The notes: generated by a model from the sequence alone, not told the origin. Shown: positions 6,788-14,038, counted from the first letter of the stretch. The stretch is DNA of 14,275 nucleotides from CAYJMQ01 sp964392415 (GCA_964392415.1 CAYMPL010000051.1:1-14275); one strand, 5' to 3'. Numbers and translations are program-made.

Positions 6788-6816
6788 ATTATAAAAAGTC
6801 AGGTCAATCCTTGTAA
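6788..6816 (-). promoter_or_regulatory. Candidate promoter of the radical SAM/glycosyltransferase operon
   Basis: The minus strand has a perfect TATAAT (6793-6788) with TTACAA 17 bases upstream (6816-6811), a 3/6 match to the -35 box. The predicted start near 6781 leaves a leader of about 65-85 bases. The rest of the 173-base divergent gap before hepT shows no convincing plus-strand promoter. Confidence 0.4.
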
Positions 6817-6889
6817 TTTTTTTTCTTTACTCTCCAACAGAGATATGATTTTCTTTGAAAGAATTTTGTGATGCTTTAAGACATAAATC

Positions 6890-7285
6890 ATGAATCAAAA
6901 TCTTGATATTAGATCACACCAACGATTTGAAAACTTCAAAAAAGCCTTATCGCTGTATGAAGATGGCATTGCTCCAAAGATGTCAAAACTGGAAGAAGAA
7001 GGACTCATTCAACGTTTTGAGTACACTTTTGAACTGGCTTGGAAGTGCCTTCAGGATTTACTGCAGGAACGAGGTTATGTCGATGTGCGCGGTCCCCGGC
7101 CTGTTATTGAACAAGCCTTTCAGGATGGAATTATTTCTGACGGACCTATTTGGCTTCAAATGCTACAAGCACGTAATGAAACAACGCATCTTTATGATGA
7201 ACAGATCTTCGAAGCCATCATAAAACAAGTAAAAAGTCCGTTTCTTTCAGCATTACGGAATTTTCGAACACATTTTCCAAAATGA
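6890..7285 (+). CDS. hepT: HepT-like HEPN toxin (HI0074 family)
   Basis: The 131-residue all-helical protein belongs to the HI0074/HepT family, once called nucleotidyltransferase substrate-binding subunits. It carries RFENFKKALSLY near the start, RFEYTFELAWKCLQDLL (42-58), and the diagnostic RNETTHLY at residues 95-102. This is the Rx4H RNase motif of HEPN toxins (R95, H100) followed by the tyrosine (Y102) that the partner MntA AMPylates in the characterised HepT-MntA system. In that system HepT is an RNase toxin silenced by AMPylation. The gene overlaps mntA by four bases (ATGA), as usual for the pair. The Shine-Dalgarno is weak. Length is within the normal range, and all key residues are present, so the toxin should be active. 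Confidence 0.88.
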   Translation: MNQNLDIRSHQRFENFKKALSLYEDGIAPKMSKLEEEGLIQRFEYTFELAWKCLQDLLQERGYVDVRGPRPVIEQAFQDGIISDGPIWLQMLQARNETTHLYDEQIFEAIIKQVKSPFLSALRNFRTHFPK

Positions 7286-7608
7286 CTGCTCCTCCTAAAA
7301 CGCAACCACAAATTATTCCCGGCATTCCAAATCAATATGGACATCAAATCTTAGATATATTTCAGCCATTGCGGAAGGGAACCTCGCTCATTTTATTTGG
7401 ATCTCGCGCAAAAAGAAATTACCGAGAAGGTTCAGATATTGATATCGCTGTTAAGGGCAACAATATTACTCCAAAAGATCGTGATATATGGCTACTAAAG
7501 TACGAAGCGCTCAACCTGCCGTGGAAACTCGATCTAATCATCTATAATCACATCAAAGAGACTGCTTTAATCGCACATATCAACCGAGTGGGTATCAGAA
7601 TTTTATGA
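7282..7608 (+). CDS. mntA: MntA-like minimal nucleotidyltransferase antitoxin
   Basis: This 108-residue protein is a minimal nucleotidyltransferase of the DNA polymerase beta superfamily. LILFGSRAKRNYREGSDIDIAV (from residue 37) contains the exact GSx10DxD motif (G40, S41, D52, D54), and LDLIIYN supplies the third acidic residue (D84). In the characterised system MntA uses ATP to AMPylate the tyrosine of the Rx4HxY motif in HepT and so blocks its RNase activity. The start codon overlaps the hepT stop as ATGA, indicating translational coupling. The protein ends normally at about the family length. No terminator is visible after it, and the next 190 bases hold an interspersed repeat. Confidence 0.88.
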   Translation: MTAPPKTQPQIIPGIPNQYGHQILDIFQPLRKGTSLILFGSRAKRNYREGSDIDIAVKGNNITPKDRDIWLLKYEALNLPWKLDLIIYNHIKETALIAHINRVGIRIL

Positions 7609-7706
7609 AAATCGCGACAAAAATTAAGGGGTGGAAAAAGCCTCGAATAGTTGGGTAACATCAAAATATCCAAAATTAGAATAACAAGCAGGATAGCTCG
7701 TAGACC

Positions 7707-7780
7707 CAAAGTGTCTGTCCCGGGATTCTTCGCGCTTCGCGCTCAGAATGACACTTTGTCGCTCAGAATGACATTTTGTC
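7707..7780. repeat. Interspersed inverted/tandem repeat element
   Basis: The 191-base gap between mntA and the next gene contains a structured repeat. CAAAGTGTC (7707-7715) pairs with GACACTTTG (7750-7758), and inside it ATTCT (7725-7729) pairs with AGAAT (7745-7749). The loop has the 7-mer TTCGCGC twice (7729-7742). A 20-base unit beginning GCTCAGAATGACA is repeated in tandem at 7741-7760 and 7761-7780 with one difference. Its core resembles the GGATTCTTCGC...GCTCAGAATGACA repeat seen between genes of many unrelated bacteria, often mistranslated as HSERSEES-like peptides. Nothing else is visible in the gap. Confidence 0.65.
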
Positions 7781-7799
7781 AAAGTTGACTCTTTTTTAA

Positions 7800-8308
7800 A
7801 TGTCGCATAGAAATAACCCTCCCAAGGGAGGAGTATTGAGCTTATTAAAGAGAGTTGTCGCAACGACAGTTGCTCTCGCCTTAACATGCCAAGAAGCTGT
7901 CTGGGGCATGCCTGATCAGGCGCCCTCAGAAAATATAACGGCAGATCGAACCAACCCCTTAACGCAAAAAACCCAAAATTTCGTGATCGTCCAAATGCTC
8001 GCAAACGCGGCTCGTCTGGAAGCCGATCATTCCCGAAACAACACCGAAGAACGAAAAAAATTGCTCGCTTTTGCCAAAGTCTTGGATGCCGCGGCCCTTG
8101 AGCGGTACTCCCCGCCGAAGATCCCGCCACGGGAGAGACGGTTAACCGCGCCGGCATCCGCCACTTCTTTGGCGGAACAACCCCCACCGCGTGGCTCGAT
8201 GAACGGCTCACAAATATCGGCGCCGAACACCCGCATCTTCAATCGGCGTGTGACGCGCTAAGACACATCATTACGAACAATCATCCTGATTTTCCTGCTA
8301 AAAAATAA
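7800..8308 (+). pseudogene. Signal-peptide protein of unknown function, broken by a single frameshift
   Basis: The ATG at 7800 opens a protein with a Sec signal peptide: basic NNPPKGGVLSLLKR, hydrophobic VVATTVALALTC, then QEAVWGMPD. The reading frame is coherent to about 8100 (FAKVLDAAALE) and then becomes proline/arginine-rich nonsense ending at 8261. Restoring one base at about 8101-8103, for example GAG-GCG in place of GAGCG, moves it into a frame that reads AVLPAEDPATGETV, then RHFFGGTTPTAWLDERL, then HPDFPAKK and a TAA at 8306-8308. The repaired product is about 169 residues. I do not recognise a domain. The 3' half is richer in GC than its neighbours. The cause may be a true mutation or a sequencing/assembly error. 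It converges on hddA with an 11-base overlap if repaired. Confidence 0.6.
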
Positions 8309-9272
8309 CCAGGCTGCCATGAGATTCAAATTCAAAGGGAACATGAAGGAACGTTTTAAGCTTTTCAATAATACGAAGATGATATTCCGGTTTGGCAAAG
8401 AGGAGAAAAAATCCCCCCGCCCCTGCCCCCAGAAGCTTTCCACCGATTGCCCCCTCGGATCTCGCGACAGCGTAAATTTCATTGATAATCGGCGTCGTGA
8501 TTCGGTTGGAAAGCGTTCTTTTCAGGATCCATGCCTCATGGAGCAGTTTTCCAAAGTCATCTATGCTCCCTGAACCTTTAAGAATATCGATTCCTTCATC
8601 CACCATTTGCTGTATTAACTTAAGTTCTGCTTCCCGGTAAGGAATATTTTTTATTTGATCAGCGGCAATGTCTGAAGCATTCCGGGAAAGACTGGTGAAA
8701 ATGAGCATTAAATGACTGTGAAGCTCTTTCAGCCGCGCTTGTTCGAGAATCAATGGAGTCACTGAATTTTTTTTAACTTCTGAAAACTCAATGAAATTAA
8801 ATCCACCATAAGCAGCCGCAATCTGGTCCTGGGAGCCGACACTTTCTTTGATTAATTCCTGCTCAATATGGATGGCATTCGACGCCAATGTTTCTTTAGA
8901 AACCTTTTCTTGTTTGAGAGCGTAAAGGGCGTTTAAAAGTCCAACGGTAAAGGCGGAACTTGATCCAATACCAGACCTCGCGGGGAGATCCGCGTTGTGA
9001 TGGATTTCAACCCCCTTCTCGATGTCTAAAAACTTTAAACAGGCACGAATGGAGGGATGCTGAATTTCCTCGTGGTTATTCACAAGCTCTACTCTTGAAT
9101 AAACAATCCGTGATTTGTGATCAAAAAAAGAAGGAAGATATCTGCAAACAATGTAACAATATTTGTCGATGGTTGTTGAAAGAACAGTCCCCCGATGTTT
9201 GCAATACCATGCCGGATAATCTGACCCCCCCCCAAAAAAAGAAATCCGAAAGGGGGTTTTTGTAACGATCAT
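8298..9272 (-). CDS. hddA: D-glycero-D-manno-heptose 7-phosphate kinase (HddA-type GHMP kinase)
   Basis: The 324-residue product is a GHMP-family kinase of the HddA group. The N-terminus TPFRISFFGGGSDYPAWY is the sugar-binding motif 1 of this subgroup, LPARSGIGSSSA (96-107) is the phosphate-binding loop, and GGKLLGAGAGGFFLLF near residue 280 is motif 3. HddA phosphorylates heptose 7-phosphate at C1 with alpha configuration, the first step toward GDP-heptose. The assignment among COG2605 kinases depends on the neighbouring guanylyltransferase; a fucose-type kinase is the alternative. The ATG overlaps the stop of the dehydratase gene as ATGA. It is the last gene of the operon. A G9 tract encodes GGG at residues 14-16. 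Confidence 0.78.
   Translation of the reverse strand: MIVTKTPFRISFFGGGSDYPAWYCKHRGTVLSTTIDKYCYIVCRYLPSFFDHKSRIVYSRVELVNNHEEIQHPSIRACLKFLDIEKGVEIHHNADLPARSGIGSSSAFTVGLLNALYALKQEKVSKETLASNAIHIEQELIKESVGSQDQIAAAYGGFNFIEFSEVKKNSVTPLILEQARLKELHSHLMLIFTSLSRNASDIAADQIKNIPYREAELKLIQQMVDEGIDILKGSGSIDDFGKLLHEAWILKRTLSNRITTPIINEIYAVARSEGAIGGKLLGAGAGGFFLLFAKPEYHLRIIEKLKTFLHVPFEFESHGSLVIF
9225..9240 (-). repeat. G9/T7 homopolymer pair in the hddA 5' coding region
   Basis: On the coding strand seven T and then nine G run uninterrupted and encode the FFGGG of motif 1 (residues 12-16). Slippage by one base would truncate the kinase within its first few dozen codons. It is the longest G tract in the window. 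Confidence 0.7.
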
Positions 9273-10273
9273 TCCTTAACGATACCCTCTCGCATTTCCA
9301 GTTGAAGCTCCGATCTGCAATAATCGAGTAAATATTTAATACTCTCTTCGAGCGTATATTTTGGCTTCCATCCCGTCAATTTAAAAAACTTAGTCACGTC
9401 CGGAATTTGAAGTGTCACATCCGCAGGGCGAAGGAGTTCTTCATCCAGTTGAGTGTCTATATGAACCGTCGCACATTTCTTTAGACACTCTAGAAACTCA
9501 CCGACACGGATCGTACTAGACCCGCCAATGTTATAGACATCCCCAAATTCCCCCCGCTGAGTCGCAATCCAATAGGATGCCATCGCATCCCTCACATCAA
9601 TGAGCGTTCGAACTGAATCGAGATTTCCATGATAAAGCGTCTTTTGAAGACCCGCCTCGATTCTCACAATTTGTCTTGCAAAGGCGGTGGCAAAAAGATC
9701 ACTCCTTCTCGGATTCAAATAGGCAAACATCCGTGTGCGAATGATTTTTAAGTGATAACTTCTGAAATAAGTAAATCCCAATAGATCTTGCGTAACTTTG
9801 GAAACCGCGTAAGGGCTTGAGGGATTTAAAGGACAGGTTTCTTGGATCGGCACATTTACTGGGTCGACCTGACCATAGACTTCAGAGGTTGAACAAAGCT
9901 GCACAATGGGATCGAGGGAAGCAAGCCTGATTGCCTCAAAAAGGTTCACCGTTCCCACAATGTTATTATTCAAAACTGCCACCGGCGTTATAAAAGACGT
10001 TTTGACATTGGCATGCGCCGCCAAATGGAAAATGGCATCCGGTCTGATTTTTGTAAGGAGAGTCAAAACAGAACCGAAATCATTGAGATCGCATTCATGC
10101 ACCGAAATCTTGTCTGCGATGCCCCGGATATTCCTGGCTGAAGTTGTGCTGTGCCATCTTGAAATGCCGTGGACTTTAACATTGGGATAATGGGAGACGA
10201 TATATTCAGCCAGATAACTCCCACCAGAACCAGTAACACCTGTAATGAGAATCTTTTCAAGCTTTCTATTCAT
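9269..10273 (-). CDS. GDP-mannose-4,6-dehydratase-like enzyme, probably GDP-heptose 4,6-dehydratase
   Basis: This SDR-superfamily protein of 334 residues has the NAD(P) motif ITGVTGSGGSY (10-20), the active-site CSTSEVYG with T129 and E131, and the catalytic pair Y155/K159 in SPYAVSK. NPRRSDLFATAFARQ is typical of GDP-mannose 4,6-dehydratases and their relatives. The expected reaction removes water from C4-C6 of a GDP-sugar to give a 4-keto-6-deoxy sugar. With HddA and HddC alongside, GDP-D-glycero-D-manno-heptose is the likely substrate, as for the DmhA-type enzymes of Yersinia and the equivalent in Campylobacter capsule loci; GDP-mannose remains possible. The ATG at 10273 was preferred because it overlaps the upstream stop by only eight bases and matches the family N-terminus. 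Confidence 0.8.
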   Translation of the reverse strand: MNRKLEKILITGVTGSGGSYLAEYIVSHYPNVKVHGISRWHSTTSARNIRGIADKISVHECDLNDFGSVLTLLTKIRPDAIFHLAAHANVKTSFITPVAVLNNNIVGTVNLFEAIRLASLDPIVQLCSTSEVYGQVDPVNVPIQETCPLNPSSPYAVSKVTQDLLGFTYFRSYHLKIIRTRMFAYLNPRRSDLFATAFARQIVRIEAGLQKTLYHGNLDSVRTLIDVRDAMASYWIATQRGEFGDVYNIGGSSTIRVGEFLECLKKCATVHIDTQLDEELLRPADVTLQIPDVTKFFKLTGWKPKYTLEESIKYLLDYCRSELQLEMREGIVKE

Positions 10274-11213
10274 GAGAAGCATACCAATCGAGGGTCTTTT
10301 CAAGACCTGTCTCTAAAGATATTTTGGGCATCCAGCCAAAAATTTTGCGGGCTTTGTCAATGTTAAGACATAATTGCGTGTTTATCGACGGCTGCGATGG
10401 ATCATATTGCACATCTAATTTTTTGCCGGAGATACGAACAATATCGCAAACCAGATTTTTGACGGAAATAGATTTTCCATAGCCGACATTGCACAATTCA
10501 AAAGAAGTTGTCTGCTTATTCAGAGACAATTCCACAAATTGAACAAGATCGTCAATGTAGAGCAGATCTCTCTCTTCTTTTCCCTCTCCCCAAACAGTGA
10601 TCTTTCCGTCTCTTGCCTGGCTAACCTTGGCAATCGTGGCGCCAACGACATGCGATCTTTCAGAATCAAATTTGTCATGAGGACCATACACATTGGAATG
10701 ACGAATAACCGTGTAGCGGGTCCGTCCGAGGCTCGCATAGAATTCACACATTTTTTCAATGTAAATCTTTGTCCATGCTCCTCCAAAATATTTAGGATGG
10801 ATCTTTCCGTTAGGATCAAAATCGGTCTCCCTGAGGGGTGTTTCACTTGAGGGATACATGACCGTACAACTAAAAAAAACAAGATGCGGGAGATTGCATT
10901 CATGTGCCGCGCGAAAGATCAAAGAATTCATGATCGCATTGTCTGTGGTGTGAATATAAGGTTTTGTGACAATCTCTTTTGAACCCGAAGTAACCGCGGC
11001 CGCCTGAATAACAATATCTTTTTTGGCAATCGCTTCGACAACATCCTTTTTTTTCGTAAGATCCGAACGTAACCAGGTAATTCGTGGATTAGAATAGGGT
11101 TTAGATTGAAAATAGGTTCCAAAAATTTCAAGATCGTTGCGTTTTGATAAAAAATTGGCAATATTCCGACCAATGAATCCGGTTGCACCGCATATTAAAA
11201 TTCTTTTTCGCAT
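10266..11213 (-). CDS. GDP-fucose-synthase-like NAD(P)-dependent epimerase/reductase
   Basis: The 315-residue protein is an extended SDR. GATGFIG (9-15) binds NAD(P), FFSCTVMYP (113-121) holds the usual serine/threonine active-site region, and RHSNVYGPHDKFD followed by EERDLLYIDDL are characteristic of the WcaG/Fcl group that reduces or epimerises GDP-4-keto-6-deoxy sugars. The catalytic YxxxK is unusual: the sequence around the lysine is KYFGGAWTK, so glycine stands four residues before K149 where tyrosine is expected; Y142 lies seven before. In this operon it could reduce the C4 keto group of a GDP-deoxyheptose. It starts 18 bases after the hddC stop and overlaps the next gene by eight bases. 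Confidence 0.75.
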   Translation of the reverse strand: MRKRILICGATGFIGRNIANFLSKRNDLEIFGTYFQSKPYSNPRITWLRSDLTKKKDVVEAIAKKDIVIQAAAVTSGSKEIVTKPYIHTTDNAIMNSLIFRAAHECNLPHLVFFSCTVMYPSSETPLRETDFDPNGKIHPKYFGGAWTKIYIEKMCEFYASLGRTRYTVIRHSNVYGPHDKFDSERSHVVGATIAKVSQARDGKITVWGEGKEERDLLYIDDLVQFVELSLNKQTTSFELCNVGYGKSISVKNLVCDIVRISGKKLDVQYDPSQPSINTQLCLNIDKARKIFGWMPKISLETGLEKTLDWYASHE

Positions 11214-11231
11214 GGTGAACGATGTTTTAAT

Positions 11232-11957
11232 TCAAAGCAATTTGATGGCAGCATGATATCTCTCGGGAATACCGATGTCTATAAATTTCCCCAAAAAAGG
11301 ATATCCATAGGTATTCTCTAAAACACAATTCGGAAAAACGTCATATTCCAATGATATTTCCTGTCTTTGAGGGAAAAAATCAAACAGCTGTTGATTCATT
11401 AAGTAAGTGCCTGCATTCACCCATTTGGGAGACAGAGGTCCCCCTTCTTTTATCCCCTTTTCCAGAAAATCCTTCACACGATAGGTCATCTGATCAAGCC
11501 TCAATATGCCGATATCACTCCCGGCGCTTCCTTCCGTCACCGCAATTGTCAGCAACGATTTCTTTTCTAAATGAAATTTGAGCATTTCATGGAAACGAAT
11601 CTCGCAAAAGGTATCTCCATTGATGACAAAAAAATCGGGATGGCAAATAAGAGATGCGGCCTGCTTCAATGCCCCCCCGGTGCCCAACGGGGTGTTTTCT
11701 TCAGAAAATTGGATTTCAAGTTTCTTTCTAAAAGGGGAGTTCAGGTAATGCGCCTTAATGAATTCTTTCCGATATCCGGTCAATAAAATAACACGCCTCC
11801 CTCCAGACAAGACAATACGTTCCATTAAATAATCGAGAAAAGGTCTGTTTTTGATCGGCGCCATTGGTTTGGGAACACCCTGGGTAATTGTTTCGAGACG
11901 CCGGCCTCGCCCCCCGCATAAGATAAGAAAATCAATATCTAATATGACGTTATCCAC
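11232..11957 (-). CDS. hddC: D-glycero-D-manno-heptose 1-phosphate guanylyltransferase (HddC-type)
   Basis: This 241-residue nucleotidyltransferase has LILCGGRGRRLE (11-22) as the nucleotide-binding loop, VPKPMAPI (28-35) with the catalytic lysine K30, TPLGTGGAL (89-97), and VINGDTF (111-117) with the metal-binding aspartate D115. These fit the HddC/RmlA-like family that joins GTP to heptose 1-phosphate. Length is close to that of HddC. The guanylyl specificity is inferred from the neighbouring GDP-sugar enzymes; a thymidylyl or cytidylyl donor cannot be excluded from sequence alone. The only fitting start is GTG, which directly abuts the stop codon of the upstream epimerase gene with no base between. 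The ribosome site is weak, so coupling to the upstream gene is likely. Confidence 0.78.
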   Translation of the reverse strand: MDNVILDIDFLILCGGRGRRLETITQGVPKPMAPIKNRPFLDYLMERIVLSGGRRVILLTGYRKEFIKAHYLNSPFRKKLEIQFSEENTPLGTGGALKQAASLICHPDFFVINGDTFCEIRFHEMLKFHLEKKSLLTIAVTEGSAGSDIGILRLDQMTYRVKDFLEKGIKEGGPLSPKWVNAGTYLMNQQLFDFFPQRQEISLEYDVFPNCVLENTYGYPFLGKFIDIGIPERYHAAIKLL

Positions 11958-12898
11958 TTAGACGTTAGAAAACTGATTTCGCGAAAGAATTTGGAAACCC
12001 TTAATCAGCTCTTCTATACCCTGTCGTAAAGATATTTCCGCGCTATANNNNNNNNNNCGCTTTTTTCAATCTTTTCATTGCTCACAATATAATTTCTCTG
12101 ATCAGGATCTTGTTTGAGCTCCGCAGTCGCACAATAGAAGTCAGGTAAAAATTCCTGAATGATCCGATATAACTCTATCTTACTCACATTGGCATCGCTC
12201 AAACCGACATTATATATATTATTTTTCATGCCATCGAATCCCTTTAAACAATGAAGAAAGGCCTTGGCTACATCACGAACATGAATAAAATTCCTTTTAA
12301 AGTGCCCTTCATAAAGGACGATAAAACCATCTTTAACAGCTCGATAGGTAAAATCATTCACCAAAAGATCGAGACGCATGCGAGGACTTATTCCAAAAAC
12401 GGTGGCCAAACGCAGACTGATGGTGTTTTCATGCGACATGAGCAAACTCTCCAATTCAACTTTAAGTCTCCCATAAAGCGAAACGGGATTCAAAGGAGAG
12501 TCTTCGGTACAATAGATATCTTTTTGACCCACCCCATAGCCACTATTTGTATTGGGAAAGATCACCCCCTGATCCTTACTTTTTAAATCTAAAACAATCT
12601 TTACCGCGTCAAAATTGATCGATTTGGCCCCGTGGGGATCACGATCGCAAATCGGGGCGCCTGTCAGGCATGCAAGTGGAAATATAAAATCCGCATCTTT
12701 TAAGTGCCTTGAAATCAGCTGCTTGTCCCGTGCATCTCCCCGAATGACATCAAACCCTCTGTGATGACAGCACTCTAAAAGTGACGTCTGTCGATACCTG
12801 AAATCATCGATCACAGTAACCTTAAATCCACCCTCTAAAAGCCTGGGTACCAGAACGGAACCAATGTAGCCCGCCCCTCCCGTGACCAGAATTTTCAT
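11958..12898 (-). CDS. NAD-dependent sugar epimerase/reductase interrupted by an assembly gap
   Basis: This is an extended SDR with VTGGAGYIGS (5-14), FPNTNSGYG (114-122) as active-site region, and the catalytic Y142/K146 pair (LYGRLK). The 10-base N run at 12048-12057 breaks the frame. Read literally, the frame ends at 12014 with an odd tail. If instead the gap length is 2 modulo 3, the sequence after it continues as YSAEISLRQGIEELIKGF and ends at TAA 11958-11960. This is a proper family C-terminus, and the stop then abuts hddC. With two missing bases the protein is 310 residues, normal for the family. The ATG has AGGA seven bases upstream and lies nine bases after the stop of the preceding gene. 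It probably acts on a GDP-keto-deoxy sugar; epimerase or reductase is undecided. Confidence 0.78.
12048..12057. other. Assembly gap of ten N
   Basis: Ten N lie inside the epimerase gene. Ten is a usual placeholder for an unknown gap size. The reading frames on both sides join correctly only if the true length is 2 modulo 3; two bases gives a family-length protein. Confidence 0.95.
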
Positions 12899-12907
12899 CG
12901 CACTATC

Positions 12908-14038
12908 CTACAGATACTTTTTAAAGTAAGTGTGAAGATGTTCAGTGACATAATCTAACTCTTTTTGCGTCAAATATTGATGGCAGCCAAAATGAAGCCC
13001 TTTTTTTCCCACATATTCTGCTTCCCGGAAATCCCCCTCCCGATATCCCAAGAATTTAAAAACCCGGTGCTGCGTAGGAAGACTCCCAAAAAGTGTTTTC
13101 ACCTGCACCCCCGCTTCCTGAAGATAGTTAGAGAGATGATGCTGATCGACGGGTATATTCTCCCGGATGACGAGTGAGAAAGCATGAGGAGAAATGATTT
13201 CATGCGGCGCCTCTTCCAAAAGATAAAGAAGATGAGAAAGATCCTGGTTTTGTTTTAATAAATATCCTAAATTTTTCTTCCGCCGATCAAAAATAGATTG
13301 AAAATTTTCAATCCCTGCAATCCCAACGGCTGCCTCTAAATCATTCATCTTACAATTCAATCCAAAACGATCAAATTGAAAATAATCGGTTCCATCGGGC
13401 CGCCCATGTGAACGTACCGATCTTAACAACTTCACAAACTGATCATCTTGAGTGACAACCATCCCCCCTTCACCCGAACAAACAATATGAGCGGCATAAA
13501 AACTAAACATCCCGGCAAACCCAAAGCTCCCGACAACCCCTCCCTTATATTTCGCTCCATGCGCCTCACAGCAATCTTCGAGGAGAAACAGACCATGCTT
13601 GTCTTTGATCTGGCAAATGATCTCCATATCACATGGTTTTCCCATCGTATGAACCAGGAGAATAGCACGCGTTTTTTGGGTGATCGCCGCTTCAATTTTT
13701 TGAGGATCGATATTGAGGGTATCGCGCTTGATATCGACGAAGACCGGCTTAAATCCCGCAGCAAGAACCGCGTTTGCTGTCGCTACAAACGAAAGCGCAG
13801 GCACTATCACCTCATCCCCCCACGTTGCGCCATACTCATGAAGAGCCGCAAGCGCGGCAAAGCAGGCGCTGGTGCCGCTAGAGACAGCGACCGCATGTTT
13901 GTACGAAAAAGTGGAAGCAAACAATTCTTCAAATTTTTTTGTAGATTGACCCGCGGAGACCCAATTTCTTTGAAAACTTTCTTCAACGAGTGATCTGGCA
14001 CGATCACTTATTTCAATATGTCCAAAAGTATATTTCAC
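12908..14038 (-). CDS. DegT-fold PLP enzyme with His in place of the PLP lysine, ColD-like sugar 3-dehydratase
   Basis: The 376-residue protein has the DegT/DnrJ/EryC1/StrS fold: SSGTSA (phosphate contact), LLEDCCEAHGA with D155 to hold the pyridine nitrogen, and FSFYAAHIVCSGEGGMV. In aminotransferases the sixth residue of SFYxxK is the lysine that binds PLP; here it is H184. The same change marks ColD (GDP-4-keto-6-deoxymannose 3-dehydratase) and the CDP-sugar dehydrase RfbH, which remove the C3 hydroxyl instead of transferring an amino group. Length is nearer to ColD than to RfbH. It leads the operon and probably acts on a GDP-4-keto-6-deoxy sugar. GTG at 14038 was chosen because GGAG lies eight bases upstream; GTG at 14047 is possible but sits too close to that site. 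Confidence 0.8.
   Translation of the reverse strand: MKYTFGHIEISDRARSLVEESFQRNWVSAGQSTKKFEELFASTFSYKHAVAVSSGTSACFAALAALHEYGATWGDEVIVPALSFVATANAVLAAGFKPVFVDIKRDTLNIDPQKIEAAITQKTRAILLVHTMGKPCDMEIICQIKDKHGLFLLEDCCEAHGAKYKGGVVGSFGFAGMFSFYAAHIVCSGEGGMVVTQDDQFVKLLRSVRSHGRPDGTDYFQFDRFGLNCKMNDLEAAVGIAGIENFQSIFDRRKKNLGYLLKQNQDLSHLLYLLEEAPHEIISPHAFSLVIRENIPVDQHHLSNYLQEAGVQVKTLFGSLPTQHRVFKFLGYREGDFREAEYVGKKGLHFGCHQYLTQKELDYVTEHLHTYFKKYL

Noticed and set aside
7624..8211. Minus-strand frame of 195 codons over the repeat and the signal-peptide gene
   Set aside because: Its C-terminal part is the HSERQSVILSAKREES-type translation of the intergenic repeat, and the rest is antisense to a better-supported gene.
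10928..11188. Minus-strand 86-codon frame within the GDP-fucose-synthase-like gene
   Set aside because: Alternative-frame shadow of the SDR N-terminal Rossmann region.
13448..13993. 181-codon plus-strand frame opposite the DegT-like gene
   Set aside because: Antisense to conserved DegT motifs and without recognisable features; probably due to codon composition.
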